Positions 10,704 through 21,254 of a stretch of DNA of 64,000 nucleotides are shown piece after piece (positions within the stretch are counted from its first letter, which is position 1; each line of letters begins with the position of its first letter). Both the position numbers and the translations under genes were made by a program. The notes under the pieces were generated by a model, which saw only the letters and a list, made by a program, of their open reading frames with translations, ran no database searches and had not been told where the DNA came from. The DNA is from Salinihabitans flavidus (GTDB lineage: Bacteria; Pseudomonadota; Alphaproteobacteria; Rhodobacterales; Rhodobacteraceae). The DNA lies in NCBI RefSeq assembly GCF_900110425.1, contig NZ_FODS01000003.1:62001-126000 (forward strand), written 5' to 3'.

Positions 10704-11312
10704 TCAGAGACCCTGCCCCGGTTTCACGTCTTTCAGTTCCATCGCCTTCGCCGGATCACGCCACATCTGCGCCAGCACGTTCTGACGCTTCACGTCGCGA
10801 CGGTGGCGCAGCGTCAGCACGATCGCCCCGATCATCGCCACCAGAAGAATCAACCCGGCAAGCTGGAACAGCAGAAAATATGTATCGTAGAGCAACATCC
10901 CGAGTGCGGCGGTATTCTCCACCCCCTCCGGAATCGGGGCCGCGCGCAAGCCTTCGGCCGCATCCGAATGCTGCCAGGCCCCAATCGCGACCGCGAATTG
11001 CATAAGCAGAACAATTCCAATCAGAAGCGCAAGCGGCAAATACTGTGCCATCTGCGCCTTCAACTCGGCAAAGTCCACGTCGAGCATCATGACCACGAAC
11101 AGGAACAACACGGCCACCGCGCCCACGTAGACGATGACCAGAAGCATCGCCACGAATTCTGCCCCCAGCAGCACGAAAAGCCCCGCCGAACTCAGAAATG
11201 CAAGGATCAGCCAGAGCACCGAATGCACCGGGTTGCGGCTGATCACGGTGAAAAGCCCGCCCGTGATCACCCCGATCGCGAACAGGTAAAAGGCCAGCGC
11301 AGCAATGGTCAT
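10704..11312 (-). CDS. nuoJ: NADH-quinone oxidoreductase subunit J
   Basis: This is a membrane subunit of complex I, 202 aa with five predicted helices. The typical [20 protein letters not shown] helix (with the pi-bulge region) is present. The soluble C-terminus [19 protein letters not shown] matches the alphaproteobacterial form. The start overlaps the stop of the upstream CMD gene by 4 nt (ATGA). Confidence 0.96.
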   Translation of the reverse strand: MTIAALAFYLFAIGVITGGLFTVISRNPVHSVLWLILAFLSSAGLFVLLGAEFVAMLLVIVYVGAVAVLFLFVVMMLDVDFAELKAQMAQYLPLALLIGIVLLMQFAVAIGAWQHSDAAEGLRAAPIPEGVENTAALGMLLYDTYFLLFQLAGLILLVAMIGAIVLTLRHRRDVKRQNVLAQMWRDPAKAMELKDVKPGQGL

Positions 11313-11725
11313 GTCTCACTTTCCTCGTTCTCGGCCAGAACCTCCTGCGCGATATGCATCACGCGGGTCATGGCGGGAATGCCGGCGAACATCGACATCT
11401 GGCCGATGGTCTCGACGATCTCCTGTTTGCGCGCCCCGGCTTCGACGGCATGGCGCACGGTCACCCGGACTTGCGCATCGGCCTGCCCGCCCAGAACAGT
11501 CAGCGCGGCCAGCGTCAGCAACATCCGGGTCTTGGCGTCCAGTCCGTCCCGGTTGAGCATGTTGCCGAAGAACAGATCCATCATGTCCTTGGGCATGGTC
11601 GGCCAGAGCTTCTCGAATCCCTGGGGCGTGAACGACTCGAACCCCTCCAGTCCGGGGCTCATGCTCTTGGCCATCTCCCGATACTGGGCGATCATCGCCT
11701 CAAAGGGGTTCTTCTCAACGCTCAT
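11309..11725 (-). CDS. Carboxymuconolactone decarboxylase (AhpD-like) family protein inside the nuo operon
   Basis: The protein of 138 aa resembles the all-helical CMD/AhpD fold: [49 protein letters not shown]. The CxxC-x3-H peroxidase motif of AhpD is absent and there is no cysteine at all, so peroxidase activity is unlikely. It overlaps nuoI upstream and nuoJ downstream by 4 nt each and is therefore fully embedded in the complex I operon. A role in complex I assembly or a neighbouring quinone reaction is possible but only inferred from position. Confidence 0.82.
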   Translation of the reverse strand: MSVEKNPFEAMIAQYREMAKSMSPGLEGFESFTPQGFEKLWPTMPKDMMDLFFGNMLNRDGLDAKTRMLLTLAALTVLGGQADAQVRVTVRHAVEAGARKQEIVETIGQMSMFAGIPAMTRVMHIAQEVLAENEESET

Positions 11726-12216
11726 CGGTAGGGTGCATCCAGTTCAAGGTTTCGGGCAATCTCGGCTTCCCAGCGGTCGCCGTTTTCAAGGAGCTTGGCC
11801 TTGTCGTAGAACATTTCTTCCCGGGTCTCCGTGGCGAATTCGAAATTCGGGCCTTCCACGATGGCATCCACCGGGCAGGCTTCCTCGCAGAAACCACAAT
11901 AGATGCACTTGGTCATGTCGATGTCATAGCGCGTCGTGCGGCGGCTTCCATCCTCGCGCGGCTCCGCGTCGATGGTGATCGCCTGCGCCGGGCAGATTGC
12001 CTCGCAGAGCTTGCAGGCGATGCACCGCTCTTCACCATTGGGATACCGGCGCAGCGCATGTTCGCCCCGGAACCGCGGGCTCAGCGGCCCCTTTTCATGC
12101 GGATAATTGATCGTGGCTTTGGGCGCGAAGAAATACTTCAGTCCCACCCGGAACCCGGCGATGACATCGGATAAAAGAAAATATCCCGCAGCGCGTTTAT
12201 AGTCGATAGCCGCCAT
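11722..12216 (-). CDS. nuoI: NADH-quinone oxidoreductase subunit I (two [4Fe-4S])
   Basis: This is the peripheral ferredoxin-like subunit that holds clusters N6a and N6b and passes electrons towards N2 in NuoB. It has 164 aa. The first cysteine set is C65-x2-C68-x2-C71-x3-C75 ([12 protein letters not shown]) and the second is C104-x2-C107-x2-C110-x3-C114 ([12 protein letters not shown]). The open frame runs upstream into nuoH, but the ATG at 12216 is chosen: it follows GGAGG at 6-nt spacing and lies 2 nt beyond the nuoH stop. It overlaps the CMD gene by 4 nt. Confidence 0.97.
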   Translation of the reverse strand: MAAIDYKRAAGYFLLSDVIAGFRVGLKYFFAPKATINYPHEKGPLSPRFRGEHALRRYPNGEERCIACKLCEAICPAQAITIDAEPREDGSRRTTRYDIDMTKCIYCGFCEEACPVDAIVEGPNFEFATETREEMFYDKAKLLENGDRWEAEIARNLELDAPYR

Positions 12217-12218
12217 GT

Positions 12219-13256
12219 TCAGCCTCCAATCGTCCAGCGGGCATAGGCCCCGCCGAATGCTTCGAATTTTGCCAGAAATGCCACGATCACGACCCATGCC
12301 AAGGACAACGGAAGAAAGACCTTCCAGCCGATGCGCATAAGCTGATCATAGCGGTAGCGTGGTGTTATCGCCTTCACCATCGCGAAGATGAAGAAGAAGA
12401 ACGCCATCTTGCCGACCATCCACAAAACCCCGTCGGGCAGCCCCGGAATCGGGGAAAGCCAGCCACCGAAGAACAAAAGCGAGGTAAGCGCGCACATCAG
12501 GAACATCGCTATATACTCGCCCGCCATGAACAGCAGGAACATCGTCGAGGAATACTCGACCTGATACCCGGCCACGAGTTCCGATTCCGCCTCCGGCAGG
12601 TCAAAGGGGGGCCGGTTCGTTTCGGCCAGAGTCGATATGAAAAACAGGAACACCATCGGGAAATGCGGCAGCCAATACCAGGAGAAGAAGCCGTAGCGGC
12701 CGTCCTGCGCCATCACGATATCACCGAAATTCAGCGACCCGGTGGAAATGATCACCCCGATGATGATCAGACCGATGGACACCTCATAGGAGATCATCTG
12801 CGCCGCAGAGCGCAGAGAGCCAAGGAAGGCGTATTTGGAATTCGACGCCCAGCCCCCCATGATCACGCCGTAAACCTCCAGCGAGGAGATCGCGAACACA
12901 TAGAGAATGGCCACGTTGATATCCGCCAGGACCCAGCCCTCGTTGAACGGGATCACGGCCCATGCCACCAGGGCGAGAACGAAACTGGTCAGCGGTGCCA
13001 GAATGAACACAGGACGATCCGCACCCGCCGGGATGACAACTTCCTTCAACACGTATTTGAGTGCATCGGCAACCGATTGAAGCAGGCCGAAGGCACCGAC
13101 CACGTTCGGCCCGCGCCGCATCTGCACTGCGGCCCAGATCTTGCGATCCCCGTAGACGAGAAACAGAAGCGAGATCATCACGAACCCAATGACCGCAAGC
13201 ACCTGCGCCACGATCAGAACGCCTATGCCGAGCGGAGTGGTAAAGAAATCAGCCAT
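12219..13256 (-). CDS. nuoH: NADH-quinone oxidoreductase subunit H
   Basis: This membrane subunit at the junction of the arms of complex I helps form the quinone site. It has 345 aa and eight helices. Conserved loops are seen: [20 protein letters not shown], then [35 protein letters not shown], here named by key residues [28 protein letters not shown] follows near the C-terminus. It comes 6 nt after a small lipoprotein gene. Confidence 0.97.
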   Translation of the reverse strand: MADFFTTPLGIGVLIVAQVLAVIGFVMISLLFLVYGDRKIWAAVQMRRGPNVVGAFGLLQSVADALKYVLKEVVIPAGADRPVFILAPLTSFVLALVAWAVIPFNEGWVLADINVAILYVFAISSLEVYGVIMGGWASNSKYAFLGSLRSAAQMISYEVSIGLIIIGVIISTGSLNFGDIVMAQDGRYGFFSWYWLPHFPMVFLFFISTLAETNRPPFDLPEAESELVAGYQVEYSSTMFLLFMAGEYIAMFLMCALTSLLFFGGWLSPIPGLPDGVLWMVGKMAFFFFIFAMVKAITPRYRYDQLMRIGWKVFLPLSLAWVVIVAFLAKFEAFGGAYARWTIGG

Positions 13257-13262
13257 TGGTCC

Positions 13263-13685
13263 TCACACCGTAGGTATTCCGTTTTCTGCGCAGCTTGAAA
13301 CGGTGACTTCGGCGTCAATCGTCTTCAGCCCGCGGGGCAGCGCAGACGAGATGGTGTAAACCGCATCTCCCCTCCAGATTCCACCCTCAATATCAACTGT
13401 CGTCCGAACGTGCCGCGCAAAACCAAAGCCCCGGATCAAAGCATATTGCGCTGCGGCGCATTCGGCATAGGCATCCACATCCTGATGGTCGCGCGCGCCC
13501 GTCATGGCAACCCGAAAATTCACCAGATCCCCATCCAGAAGCCGCGTTTCGACGCCCTTGTAGTCTGGATCGAAGGCAACGCGATCACGCGCCACGCTCT
13601 CCCCGTCCGAAGCGGCGCATGCTGCGACCCCGGCGGCAACCAGCGGCATCAGAATGGATATGATCGCCCGTCCTGACACTGTCAC
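13263..13685 (-). CDS. Small putative lipoprotein between nuoG and nuoH
   Basis: The protein is 140 aa. The N-terminus has a basic start, a hydrophobic stretch and a lipobox VAAC with the cysteine at residue 23, so it is probably exported and lipid-anchored. The mature part has three further cysteines (ECAAAQ, SSCAEN and the lipobox Cys aside) and no motif I recognise. It overlaps the nuoG stop by 4 nt and precedes nuoH by 6 nt, so it is co-translated with complex I. No function is assigned. Confidence 0.75.
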   Translation of the reverse strand: MTVSGRAIISILMPLVAAGVAACAASDGESVARDRVAFDPDYKGVETRLLDGDLVNFRVAMTGARDHQDVDAYAECAAAQYALIRGFGFARHVRTTVDIEGGIWRGDAVYTISSALPRGLKTIDAEVTVSSCAENGIPTV

Positions 13686-15667
13686 TCCGCCGCGATCGCC
13701 TTGTCGCGCCGCGCCTTTGCATTGGCCGAAAGCTCTGCCATCAATTCCGACGCCCGCGCAATCGGGTTGGTCAGGTAGAAATCGGTAATTGCGGTGCGGA
13801 ACTCCGCGTTCCCAAGCGGCTCTTTCGGCAGCGGCTCGTCGGTGTTTTCAGGAACCTCGTCGATCTGCGCGAGATGCGGAACCTCCGCCACCAGTTTCTG
13901 ACGAAGCTGTGCAAGGCTGTCATAGGGCAGCGTGGCATCAAGCTCTGCCGACAGGGCCCGCAGGATGGCCCAGTTCTCCTTGGCCTCGCCGGGCGGGAAG
14001 CCCGCGCGCATGGCAAGCTGCGGGCGCCCCTCGGTATTGACGAAAACCGCGTTCTCTTCGGTATAGGCCGCAGAGGGCAGGATCACGTCGGCACGATGCG
14101 CCCCGCGATCACCGTGGCTGCCCTGATAGATGACAAACACGCCCGGGTCGATCTCCACCTCGTCGGCCCCAAGGTTAAAGATCACCTCCGCCCCGTCGAT
14201 CGCGGTGGCGAGCCCGCCGTCGGTCACGGCGCCCACATCCATCGCGCCGACCCGCGCCGCCGCGGTATGCAGCACCAGCATCCGGCCCGAAAGCGCCTGC
14301 GCCGCGGCCAGCACGGCAAGCCCGTCCGCCTCGCGCAGCGCGCCCTGACCGACGATGACGATGGCTTCGTCGCCGGCCCGAGCGCGCGCAAGCGCATCGC
14401 GTCCGGTGCCAAGATGTTCATAGTCATAGGTCAGATCCACCGCCTGCCCGATCACCTTCACCGTAGCCCCCTTGATCCACGCCTTGCGAATACGGGCATT
14501 GAGGACCGGCGCCTCGTCACGCGGATTGGCGCCGATCAGGATGATTTCTTTCGCCGAATCAATCTCTTCCACGGCGACATTGCCGACATATCCGGCGCGG
14601 TTACCAACCGGCAGGCGCGCATTGTCGGTGCGGCATTCCACCTTGCCCCCAAGCCCCTCGACAAGCTGTCGAAGCGCGAACGCCCCCTCAACCGGCGCCA
14701 GATCCCCGATCAGGCCGGCAATCTTCTTGTCTTTCATCGCGGCCGCCGCCGCCGACAGCGCCTCCGGCCAGCTTGCCGGGCGTAGCTTGCCGTTTTCCCG
14801 CACATAGGGGCGGTCCAGACGCTGTTTGCGCAGCCCATCATAGACAAAACGCGTCTTGTCGGAGATCCATTCCTCGTTCACGCCATCATGGTTGCGCGGC
14901 AGGATACGCATGACCTCGCGCCCTTTGGTATCCACGCGGATATTCGACCCCAGAGCATCCATCACGTCGATGCTTTCGGTCTTGGACAATTCCCAGGGCC
15001 GGGCGGTAAAGGCATACGGCCTGCTCACCAGCGCGCCCACCGGGCACAGGTCGATGATGTTGCCTTGAAGATTGCTGTCCAGCGTCTCGCCCAGATAGCT
15101 GGTGATCTCGCTGTCCTCGCCGCGTCCTGTCTGGCCCATCTGCTCGATGCCCGCCACCTCGGTGGTGAAGCGCACGCAGCGCGTGCAGGAAATGCAGCGC
15201 GTCATATGGGTTTCCACCAGCGGGCCAAGATCGAGATCCTCGACCGCGCGCTTCGGCTCGCGAAACCGCGAGAAATCGACGCCATAGGCGATCGCCTGAT
15301 CCTGAAGATCGCACTCCCCGCCCTGATCGCAGATCGGGCAATCGAGCGGATGGTTGATCAGCAGGAATTCCATCACTCCCTCGCGCGCCTTCTTGACCAT
15401 CGGGGAATTGGTGCTCACCTGCGGCGGGCTGCCATCGGGAAACGGACGCATGTCGCGCACCTGCATCGCACAGGAGGCGGCAGGCTTTGGCGGTCCCGGT
15501 TGCACTTCGACAAGGCACATCCGGCAATTGCCCGCGATCGACAGACGCTCGTGATAGCAGAACCGTGGCACTTCGACCCCGACCTGCTCACAGGCCTGTA
15601 TCAGGGTCAGCGCCCCCTCCACTTCGACTTCCCGGCCGTCGATGATGATCTTGCGTAGGTCAGACAT
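13682..15667 (-). CDS. nuoG: NADH-quinone oxidoreductase subunit G
   Basis: This is the large iron-sulphur subunit of the peripheral arm, 661 aa from the ATG at 15667. An N-terminal [2Fe-2S] ferredoxin domain has Cys37, 48, 51 and 66. Next comes the His-Cys3 [4Fe-4S] site [17 protein letters not shown], then [13 protein letters not shown] for a second [4Fe-4S]. A degenerate molybdopterin-oxidoreductase domain ([23 protein letters not shown]) forms the rest. A GTG two codons upstream (15673), overlapping the previous stop as GTGA, is an alternative start. The spacing of AAGGG could serve either. Confidence 0.95.
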   Translation of the reverse strand: MSDLRKIIIDGREVEVEGALTLIQACEQVGVEVPRFCYHERLSIAGNCRMCLVEVQPGPPKPAASCAMQVRDMRPFPDGSPPQVSTNSPMVKKAREGVMEFLLINHPLDCPICDQGGECDLQDQAIAYGVDFSRFREPKRAVEDLDLGPLVETHMTRCISCTRCVRFTTEVAGIEQMGQTGRGEDSEITSYLGETLDSNLQGNIIDLCPVGALVSRPYAFTARPWELSKTESIDVMDALGSNIRVDTKGREVMRILPRNHDGVNEEWISDKTRFVYDGLRKQRLDRPYVRENGKLRPASWPEALSAAAAAMKDKKIAGLIGDLAPVEGAFALRQLVEGLGGKVECRTDNARLPVGNRAGYVGNVAVEEIDSAKEIILIGANPRDEAPVLNARIRKAWIKGATVKVIGQAVDLTYDYEHLGTGRDALARARAGDEAIVIVGQGALREADGLAVLAAAQALSGRMLVLHTAAARVGAMDVGAVTDGGLATAIDGAEVIFNLGADEVEIDPGVFVIYQGSHGDRGAHRADVILPSAAYTEENAVFVNTEGRPQLAMRAGFPPGEAKENWAILRALSAELDATLPYDSLAQLRQKLVAEVPHLAQIDEVPENTDEPLPKEPLGNAEFRTAITDFYLTNPIARASELMAELSANAKARRDKAIAAE

Positions 15668-15669
15668 GT

Positions 15670-16116
15670 TCACTTCGCCCTTAGCAGCGCGCCGATCTGG
15701 CTTGATTTCTCGATTTCCGCGCGCCCTAGCGCGCAGTAGCTCTTCGCGTCGTCTTCAACGACGCCACGGGCCCGCATGTAGTCCGCGCCAATGGCGCGCA
15801 GCCGCTTCTCCTCGGCCTTGTCATCAACATAGGCGTCGATCTCGTCCTGGCTGTATCCAAGCTTTTTCGCATGATTCTCCAGCCCGTGGAGATAGCGCAG
15901 CGCCCGAAACAACCGGGCCGAGATCGTGGGGCAATTCTTGCGGATCTCATCGGCGACCCCCACCGCAATCAAACCGTCCCGCACGGGCCTGACCTCACTC
16001 AACGGCGGGTTGCTCGCCAAAGCAGGCGAACCCGACAAGAGAAAAATCGCCAAAACGACCGCCAATGCCCGGCCCAGCGTAAATGGATATGTCGTTCCGC
16101 CCGTCAAATCTTGCAC
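15670..16116 (-). CDS. DUF5333-like secreted/membrane-anchored small protein
   Basis: The protein of 148 aa begins at a GTG that overlaps the upstream lipoprotein gene by 13 nt. A hydrophobic N-terminal stretch ([18 protein letters not shown]) ending in ALA suggests a signal peptide. The mature part is helical and charged, with two cysteines (KNCPT and SYCAL). I recognise it as the DUF5333 type found in Rhodobacterales nuo operons. The true start is uncertain because no strong ribosome binding site stands out. Function is unknown; the placement directly before nuoG suggests an assembly or stability factor for complex I. Confidence 0.7.
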   Translation of the reverse strand: MQDLTGGTTYPFTLGRALAVVLAIFLLSGSPALASNPPLSEVRPVRDGLIAVGVADEIRKNCPTISARLFRALRYLHGLENHAKKLGYSQDEIDAYVDDKAEEKRLRAIGADYMRARGVVEDDAKSYCALGRAEIEKSSQIGALLRAK

Positions 16117-16448
16117 GTCCCTTCATAGGTCAGCGTGTCATTTTCAAGCCGCAGAAGGGCGGCGTCCGTCTCCGGTCCGGTTTTCCACTCGATACGAGAG
16201 GTGCCGAAATGCGTCACGCAATACCGGATGCCACCATATTCCGCCGCCTCGCGCGCGCCCTCGAATGTGCGACTGGCGTTCCGGACCTCGACGGTGAAGC
16301 TCATGCGGTTATCGGAGGCAAGCGGAGCCGACCTCGGCCGGAACACCTCACCGTCAAAGGCGATCTCGCTCTGCTTGCGAATACGGTCACAGGCGCCAAG
16401 CGCGGTTGCCGCACACAAGGACAAGATCAGAACGGTCCGTACTGTCAT
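16104..16448 (-). CDS. Small putative lipoprotein between nuoF and the DUF5333 gene
   Basis: The protein is 114 aa with a clear lipobox: hydrophobic VLILSLCAATALGAC with the modified cysteine at position 20. The mature part is a small beta-rich domain (MSFTVEVRNASRTFEGAREAAEYGGIRYC) with two further cysteines that could pair in the periplasm. It lies 59 nt after nuoF and overlaps the next gene. No known domain is recognised. It is another envelope protein expressed with complex I. Confidence 0.72.
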   Translation of the reverse strand: MTVRTVLILSLCAATALGACDRIRKQSEIAFDGEVFRPRSAPLASDNRMSFTVEVRNASRTFEGAREAAEYGGIRYCVTHFGTSRIEWKTGPETDAALLRLENDTLTYEGTCKI

Positions 16449-16507
16449 GCCGTCATTTCCCCTTCAACTGCGTTCGCCGCGGGGCTCCTTGCCCGTGGTG
16501 ACACCTT

Positions 16508-17806
16508 TCACTCCGCCGCCATCGCGCCCATGCGGCCCGATTTCTTCGCCTTGATCCGATCCTCGATCTCATCGCGGAAATTTCGGATCAGACCCTGTAT
16601 CGGCCAGGCCGCCGCATCGCCAAGCGCACAGATGGTATGCCCCTCGACCTGCTTGCTCACATCCCAGAGCATGTCGATTTCCTTAATCTCGGCCTCGCCG
16701 CACACAAGTCGCTCCATGACCCGCATCATCCAGCCGGTTCCCTCCCGGCAGGGTGTGCACTGACCACAGCTTTCGTGCTTGTAGAATTTCGCAAGTCGCC
16801 AGATCGCCTGCACGATGTCGGTGGACTTGTCCATGACAATCACCGCCGCCGTGCCAAGCCCCGACTGAAGATCCTTCTGAAGATAATCATAGTCCAAGAT
16901 CGCGTCGCGCATCTTCTCGCCGCGCACGCAGGGCACCGATGATCCGCCCGGGATCACCGCCATGAGGTTGTCCCACCCGCCACGGATGCCGCCGCAGTGT
17001 GTCTCAATCAACTCCTCGAAAGAAATCGACATCGCCTCTTCCACGACGCAAGGGGTGTTGACATGGCCAGAGATCGCAAAAATCTTCGTGCCCGCGTTGT
17101 TGGCGCGCCCAAAACTGGAAAACCACTCCGCCCCGCGACGCAGAATTGTCGGGACGACCGCGATCGACTCGACGTTGTTCACCGTGGTCGGGCAACCATA
17201 GACCCCCGCCATCGCCGGGAACGGCGGCTTCATCCGCGGCATCCCCTTCTTGCCCTCAAGGCTCTCGAGAAGCGCCGTCTCCTCACCGCAAATATAGGCC
17301 CCCGCACCGTGATGCAGGAACAGGTCGAAATCCCAACCCGATCCGGCGGCGTTGCGTCCCAGAAGTCCGGCGTCATAGGCCTCATCAATAGCCGACTGAA
17401 GCGCCTCGCGCTCGCGGATGTATTCGCCGCGAATATAGATGAAGCAGCTATGCGCATTCATCGCGAAGCTGGCGATCAGGCACCCTTCGATGAGCGTATG
17501 CGGATCGTGGCGCATAATCTCGCGGTCCTTGCAGGTGCCCGGCTCGGATTCATCGGCGTTGACCACCAGATAAGCGGGCCGCCCGTCGCTTTCCTTCGGC
17601 ATGAACGACCACTTGAGCCCGGTCGGAAAGCCCGCGCCGCCCCGTCCGCGCAGGCCTGACGCCTTCATCTCCTCGATAATCCAGTCGCGCCCCTTGCCGA
17701 GTATATCGCTCGTTCCGTCCCAATGGCCCCGCGCCTTCGCCCCGGCAAGCGTGCGATCGTGCATGCCGTAGAGATTGGTAAAGATACGGTCCTGATCCTT
17801 GAGCAT
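16508..17806 (-). CDS. nuoF: NADH-quinone oxidoreductase subunit F (NADH/FMN site)
   Basis: This subunit binds NADH and FMN and holds cluster N3; it is where electrons enter complex I. It has 432 aa. [13 protein letters not shown] (54-66) is the nucleotide-binding signature, [14 protein letters not shown] is part of the flavin/NADH site, and [12 protein letters not shown] provides the [4Fe-4S] cysteines. The frame extends 10 codons upstream, but the ATG at 17806 follows AGGGGTAACGGG and the conserved N-terminus MLKDQDRIF. It starts 4 nt after the small membrane protein gene. Confidence 0.97.
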   Translation of the reverse strand: MLKDQDRIFTNLYGMHDRTLAGAKARGHWDGTSDILGKGRDWIIEEMKASGLRGRGGAGFPTGLKWSFMPKESDGRPAYLVVNADESEPGTCKDREIMRHDPHTLIEGCLIASFAMNAHSCFIYIRGEYIREREALQSAIDEAYDAGLLGRNAAGSGWDFDLFLHHGAGAYICGEETALLESLEGKKGMPRMKPPFPAMAGVYGCPTTVNNVESIAVVPTILRRGAEWFSSFGRANNAGTKIFAISGHVNTPCVVEEAMSISFEELIETHCGGIRGGWDNLMAVIPGGSSVPCVRGEKMRDAILDYDYLQKDLQSGLGTAAVIVMDKSTDIVQAIWRLAKFYKHESCGQCTPCREGTGWMMRVMERLVCGEAEIKEIDMLWDVSKQVEGHTICALGDAAAWPIQGLIRNFRDEIEDRIKAKKSGRMGAMAAE

Positions 17807-17810
17807 CCCG

Positions 17811-18044
17811 TTACCCCTGCAATGTCCGGCGCGCACGCCAGATCTGATAGATGTTGACCAGCGCCCAGATCAGCGCGGCGATTGCGGCAAAATCGAACAG
17901 GAACGCATAGCGCCCCGGCAACCCGACCGATTGGCCGATCCACTGGGCGGCCAACCACACCAGCATCGTCCCCGCGATCACAAGGGCGACGATCCTGCCC
18001 CTGCGCGCCAGCCGCTCATGCTGCCTTGTGTCCGCCCTGGTCAT
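17811..18044 (-). CDS. DUF5337-like two-helix membrane protein
   Basis: The protein is 77 aa: a basic N-terminus, then two hydrophobic segments ([19 protein letters not shown] and [21 protein letters not shown]) and a basic tail. I recognise the DUF5337 type, restricted to Rhodobacterales nuo operons as far as I know. It sits 3 nt after nuoE and 4 nt before nuoF, so it is co-expressed. It may be a small accessory subunit of complex I; this is inferred from position only. Confidence 0.72.
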   Translation of the reverse strand: MTRADTRQHERLARRGRIVALVIAGTMLVWLAAQWIGQSVGLPGRYAFLFDFAAIAALIWALVNIYQIWRARRTLQG

Positions 18045-18047
18045 GGC

Positions 18048-19223
18048 TCAGTCCTTGTATAGATCGCCCTTGGCGACCCGTTTCGAGAACTCGGTGTCTC
18101 CGCCTTCGGCCAGCGTTCTGGCCTGCTCGATCCATCCATCCCGCTCGATCCGGCCCTTGAATTTCAACCGCGCATCAACCCAGGCGACCTCCGCCTCCGT
18201 CCACTTGGCGATCTGGTCGAAGTGGAAAAAACCAAGCTCGTTGAGCTTCTCTTCCAGCTTCGGGCCGACGCCCTTGAGTTGTTTGAGGTCATCGGGCTTG
18301 CCATCCCGCGCCGCGCTAAGTGTTTCGGGTTTCACCTCGGCAACATCGGCGGCGGATTTTTCCGGCGCAATCGGCTTGGCAGAGGGCTTCTGATCGCTCT
18401 TGTCGACCTCGGGCCTGCCCTTTTCCTTCGCCTTCGCTTGCTTGACGGCCGGTTTCGGCGTCGGCACAGGTTTTGGTGGCGTCTCGCCGGTGTCGCGGCT
18501 GGCAACCTTGCCGTCTTTGCCGATCCACGGCGTCAGAAGTGGCACTTCACTGCCATCGATCCGCTTGATCGTGTCGTCCATGTCGACGGCCAGCTGAGCG
18601 GAGGCATTGTATTTGGTATGCCCGCTGTCGAACTCCTTCAGGCTCGTCAGTCCCGACAGCGGCTCCGACGCATAGCGCCCGTTCTGAGGCCCCGGCACCG
18701 GAACCTTGCCCGCCGCCAATTCGTCGAGGATCTCGGCAAATCGTTCCGCGGTCAGATCCTCATAGTAGTCCTTGCCGATCAGCGCCATCGGCGCATTGGC
18801 ACAGGCGCCCAGACACTCCACCTCTTCCCATGAAAACTTGCCGTCCGGCGAAAGCGCGTGCGGCTGCCCGGCGATCTTGTCCCGGCAGACGTCAATCAAC
18901 TCTCCGGCACCGCAGATCATGCAGCTGGTTGTGCCGCAGATCTGGATATGGGCGACGCTCCCGACCGGCTGAAGCTGGAACATGAAATAGAACGACGCCA
19001 CCTCAAGCCCGCGGATATATGCCATGCCGAGCAGATCGGAGACGTATTCAATCGCTGGACGCGACAACCAGCCTTCCTGCTCCTGCGCGCGCCACAAGAG
19101 CGGGATGATCGCGCTGGCCTGCCGGCCTTCGGGGTACTTGCTGATCTGCCCCTCGGCCCAGTCCAGATTCTCCGGCGTAAAGGCAAAGCTTTCCGGTTGT
19201 TCATGATGCAGACGGCGCAGCAT
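18048..19223 (-). CDS. nuoE: NADH-quinone oxidoreductase subunit E with long C-terminal extension
   Basis: The thioredoxin-fold [2Fe-2S] subunit (cluster N1a) works next to NuoF. The first 190 or so residues are a normal NuoE with Cys96, Cys101, Cys137 and Cys141 ([15 protein letters not shown]). The protein is 391 aa, about twice the usual length. The extra part is a Lys/Pro/Ala-rich linker (about 235-300) followed by a compact domain with a helix-hairpin-helix-like [16 protein letters not shown] and [18 protein letters not shown] recall a similar domain at the C-terminus of some alphaproteobacterial L21 proteins. The start overlaps the nuoD stop by one base (TAATG). Confidence 0.95.
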   Translation of the reverse strand: MLRRLHHEQPESFAFTPENLDWAEGQISKYPEGRQASAIIPLLWRAQEQEGWLSRPAIEYVSDLLGMAYIRGLEVASFYFMFQLQPVGSVAHIQICGTTSCMICGAGELIDVCRDKIAGQPHALSPDGKFSWEEVECLGACANAPMALIGKDYYEDLTAERFAEILDELAAGKVPVPGPQNGRYASEPLSGLTSLKEFDSGHTKYNASAQLAVDMDDTIKRIDGSEVPLLTPWIGKDGKVASRDTGETPPKPVPTPKPAVKQAKAKEKGRPEVDKSDQKPSAKPIAPEKSAADVAEVKPETLSAARDGKPDDLKQLKGVGPKLEEKLNELGFFHFDQIAKWTEAEVAWVDARLKFKGRIERDGWIEQARTLAEGGDTEFSKRVAKGDLYKD

Positions 19224-20446
19224 TAGCGGTCAACCTCTCCAAAAACGATGTCCATCGTACCGATGATCGCAGCCACGTCGGCGAGTTGATGCCCACGGGT
19301 CACATGTTCCATGGCCTGCAAATGCGAAAACCCCGGCGCGCGGAGCTTGGCGCGATAAGGCCGGTTCGTTCCGTCGGCCACAAGATACACCCCGAACTCG
19401 CCCTTGGGGGCCTCCACCGCGGCGTAGACCTCACCCTCGGGCACATGGAACCCTTCGGTATAAAGCTTGAAGTGATGGATCAGCGCCTCCATCGAGGTCT
19501 TCATCTCACCGCGCTTGGGCGGGCCGATCTTGCCGCGTGTCATCACGTCGCCCGTCGCTTCGCGCAGCTTCACGATGGCCTGACGAATGATCGAAGTCGA
19601 TTGCCGCATCTCCTCCATCCGGCACAGATACCGGTCATAGCAATCGCCGTTCTTGCCCACGGGGATCTGGAACTCGAATTCGTCATAGCATTCATAGGGC
19701 TGTGCCCGGCGCAGATCCCATGCAAGCCCCGATCCGCGAACCATCACACCCGAAAAACCGTAAAGCTGGATATCCTCTTCACTCACCACGCCAATATCGG
19801 CGTTGCGCTGCTTGAAGATGCGGTTCTCGGTCAGAAGTGCATCAATGTCGTCAAGCACCTGCGGAAAATGCAGAGTCCATTCCTCGATATCGTCGATCAG
19901 CTTGTCGGGAAGATCCTGATGCACGCCGCCGGGCCGGAAATAGGCCGAATGCAGCCGCGCCCCGCAGGCCCGCTCATAAAAGATCATGAGCTTTTCGCGC
20001 TCCTCGAACCCCCAAAGCGGAGGCGTGAGCGCACCCACGTCCATCGCCTGCGTCGTCACATTCAGAAGGTGGTTCAGAATACGCCCGATCTCGGAATACA
20101 GCACCCGGATCAACTGTGCCCGGCGCGGCACCTCCACGCCCGTCAGCTTTTCGATCGCGAGACACCAGGCATGTTCCTGATTCATCGGCGCCACGTAATC
20201 GAGCCGGTCGAAGTACGGAAGGTTCTGAAGGTACGTCCGGCTCTCCATGAGCTTTTCGGTTCCACGATGCAGCAGGCCGATATGCGGATCGCACCGCTCA
20301 ACAATTTCACCGTCCAACTCCAGAACCAGTCGCAACACGCCATGCGCCGCCGGGTGCTGGGGGCCGAAGTTCAAGTTGAAATTGCGAATTTCCTGCTCAC
20401 CGGACAGGGCGTCGGTGCTGCCGTCATCGAACTTGGAGCCGTCCAT
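19223..20446 (-). CDS. nuoD: NADH-quinone oxidoreductase subunit D
   Basis: This 49-kDa subunit forms the quinone-binding pocket with NuoB. It has 407 aa from the ATG at 20446; a GTG directly before it is an alternative. Signatures are [23 protein letters not shown] (here the conserved H-P-A-A-H-G) and [26 protein letters not shown] and the C-terminal DIVFGEVDR are also conserved. It overlaps the preceding small gene by one base and nuoE by one base. Confidence 0.97.
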   Translation of the reverse strand: MDGSKFDDGSTDALSGEQEIRNFNLNFGPQHPAAHGVLRLVLELDGEIVERCDPHIGLLHRGTEKLMESRTYLQNLPYFDRLDYVAPMNQEHAWCLAIEKLTGVEVPRRAQLIRVLYSEIGRILNHLLNVTTQAMDVGALTPPLWGFEEREKLMIFYERACGARLHSAYFRPGGVHQDLPDKLIDDIEEWTLHFPQVLDDIDALLTENRIFKQRNADIGVVSEEDIQLYGFSGVMVRGSGLAWDLRRAQPYECYDEFEFQIPVGKNGDCYDRYLCRMEEMRQSTSIIRQAIVKLREATGDVMTRGKIGPPKRGEMKTSMEALIHHFKLYTEGFHVPEGEVYAAVEAPKGEFGVYLVADGTNRPYRAKLRAPGFSHLQAMEHVTRGHQLADVAAIIGTMDIVFGEVDR

Positions 20447-20649
20447 CACGAGGCGCCTCCGTCAATCTTGTCCTTGAACGCCATGACCCAAAGCAGGATG
20501 AGCGCCACCAGCGGGAAGATGGCAAGGATCGCCACCCAGTTCGGGATGCCGTAGCGCGGAAGAAGGCGCCAGAACGGGATCACCACCAGCGCCGCGAATA
20601 TCGCAATCCAGAGGAATCCCCCGCCGCCCATGCCATAGTCGCCCATCAT
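20446..20649 (-). CDS. Small two-helix membrane protein between nuoC and nuoD
   Basis: The protein is 67 aa from the ATG at 20649, which overlaps the nuoC stop as ATGA. The Gly/Met-rich start (GDYGMGGGG) is followed by two hydrophobic helices, [20 protein letters not shown] and [21 protein letters not shown]. No named domain is recognised, though similar short proteins occur in roseobacter nuo clusters. Overlap on both sides makes co-translation near certain. Confidence 0.75.
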   Translation of the reverse strand: MMGDYGMGGGGFLWIAIFAALVVIPFWRLLPRYGIPNWVAILAIFPLVALILLWVMAFKDKIDGGAS

Positions 20650-21254
20650 GTCGCGTCTCCTTCTTTCTCGTCCCCGGGAAGGATGTAGTCCGCGCCTTCC
20701 CACGGGCTCATGAAGTCGAATTGCCGGTATTCCTGAACGAGGCTCACCGGCTCGTAAATCACGCGCTTCTGCGCCTCGTCGTAGCGCACCTCGGTATAAC
20801 CCGTGGTCGGAAAATCCTTGCGAAGCGGGTGCCCTCGAAACCCGTAGTCCGTCAGAAGGCGGCGCAGATCGGGATGTCCCGAAAACAGGATGCCAAACAT
20901 GTCGAACACCTCGCGCTCGAACCAGTTGGCCCCGGGATGCACCGCGGTCACCGAGGGGACCACCTCATCCTCACGGATACTGGCCCGCAGGCGAACCCGC
21001 TGATTTTGATACATCGACAGCAGATGATAGACCACGTCGAACCGCTTGGGCCGCTCGGGGTAATCCACGCCCGTCAGGTCGATCAGGGTGGAAAACCGAC
21101 AGGTCGGATCGACCTTCAAAAACTCCACGAACCCGGCGATATTGGCCGGGGTCACGTCGATATTCAGTTCGTCATGGGTCACATCCCAGCCCAGCACGCA
21201 ATCCCCGCGCTTGGCCTCGATATGTGCGCCCAGTTCTTTCAAGGCTTCACTCAT
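20646..21254 (-). CDS. nuoC: NADH-quinone oxidoreductase subunit C
   Basis: This is the 30-kDa peripheral subunit of complex I, 202 aa and not fused to NuoD. The family signature is clear: [30 protein letters not shown], with E-R-E-V-F-D-M-F-G as its core, and then [19 protein letters not shown]. It overlaps nuoB upstream and the small membrane gene downstream by 4 nt each. Confidence 0.97.
   Translation of the reverse strand: MSEALKELGAHIEAKRGDCVLGWDVTHDELNIDVTPANIAGFVEFLKVDPTCRFSTLIDLTGVDYPERPKRFDVVYHLLSMYQNQRVRLRASIREDEVVPSVTAVHPGANWFEREVFDMFGILFSGHPDLRRLLTDYGFRGHPLRKDFPTTGYTEVRYDEAQKRVIYEPVSLVQEYRQFDFMSPWEGADYILPGDEKEGDAT

Noticed and set aside
8670-11978. Very long plus-strand open frame (1102 codons) opposite nuoL, nuoK and nuoJ
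   Set aside because: Its residues are His/Arg/Asp-rich with no domain, as expected for the antisense of G+C-rich membrane-protein genes. The minus-strand frames are complete nuo genes.
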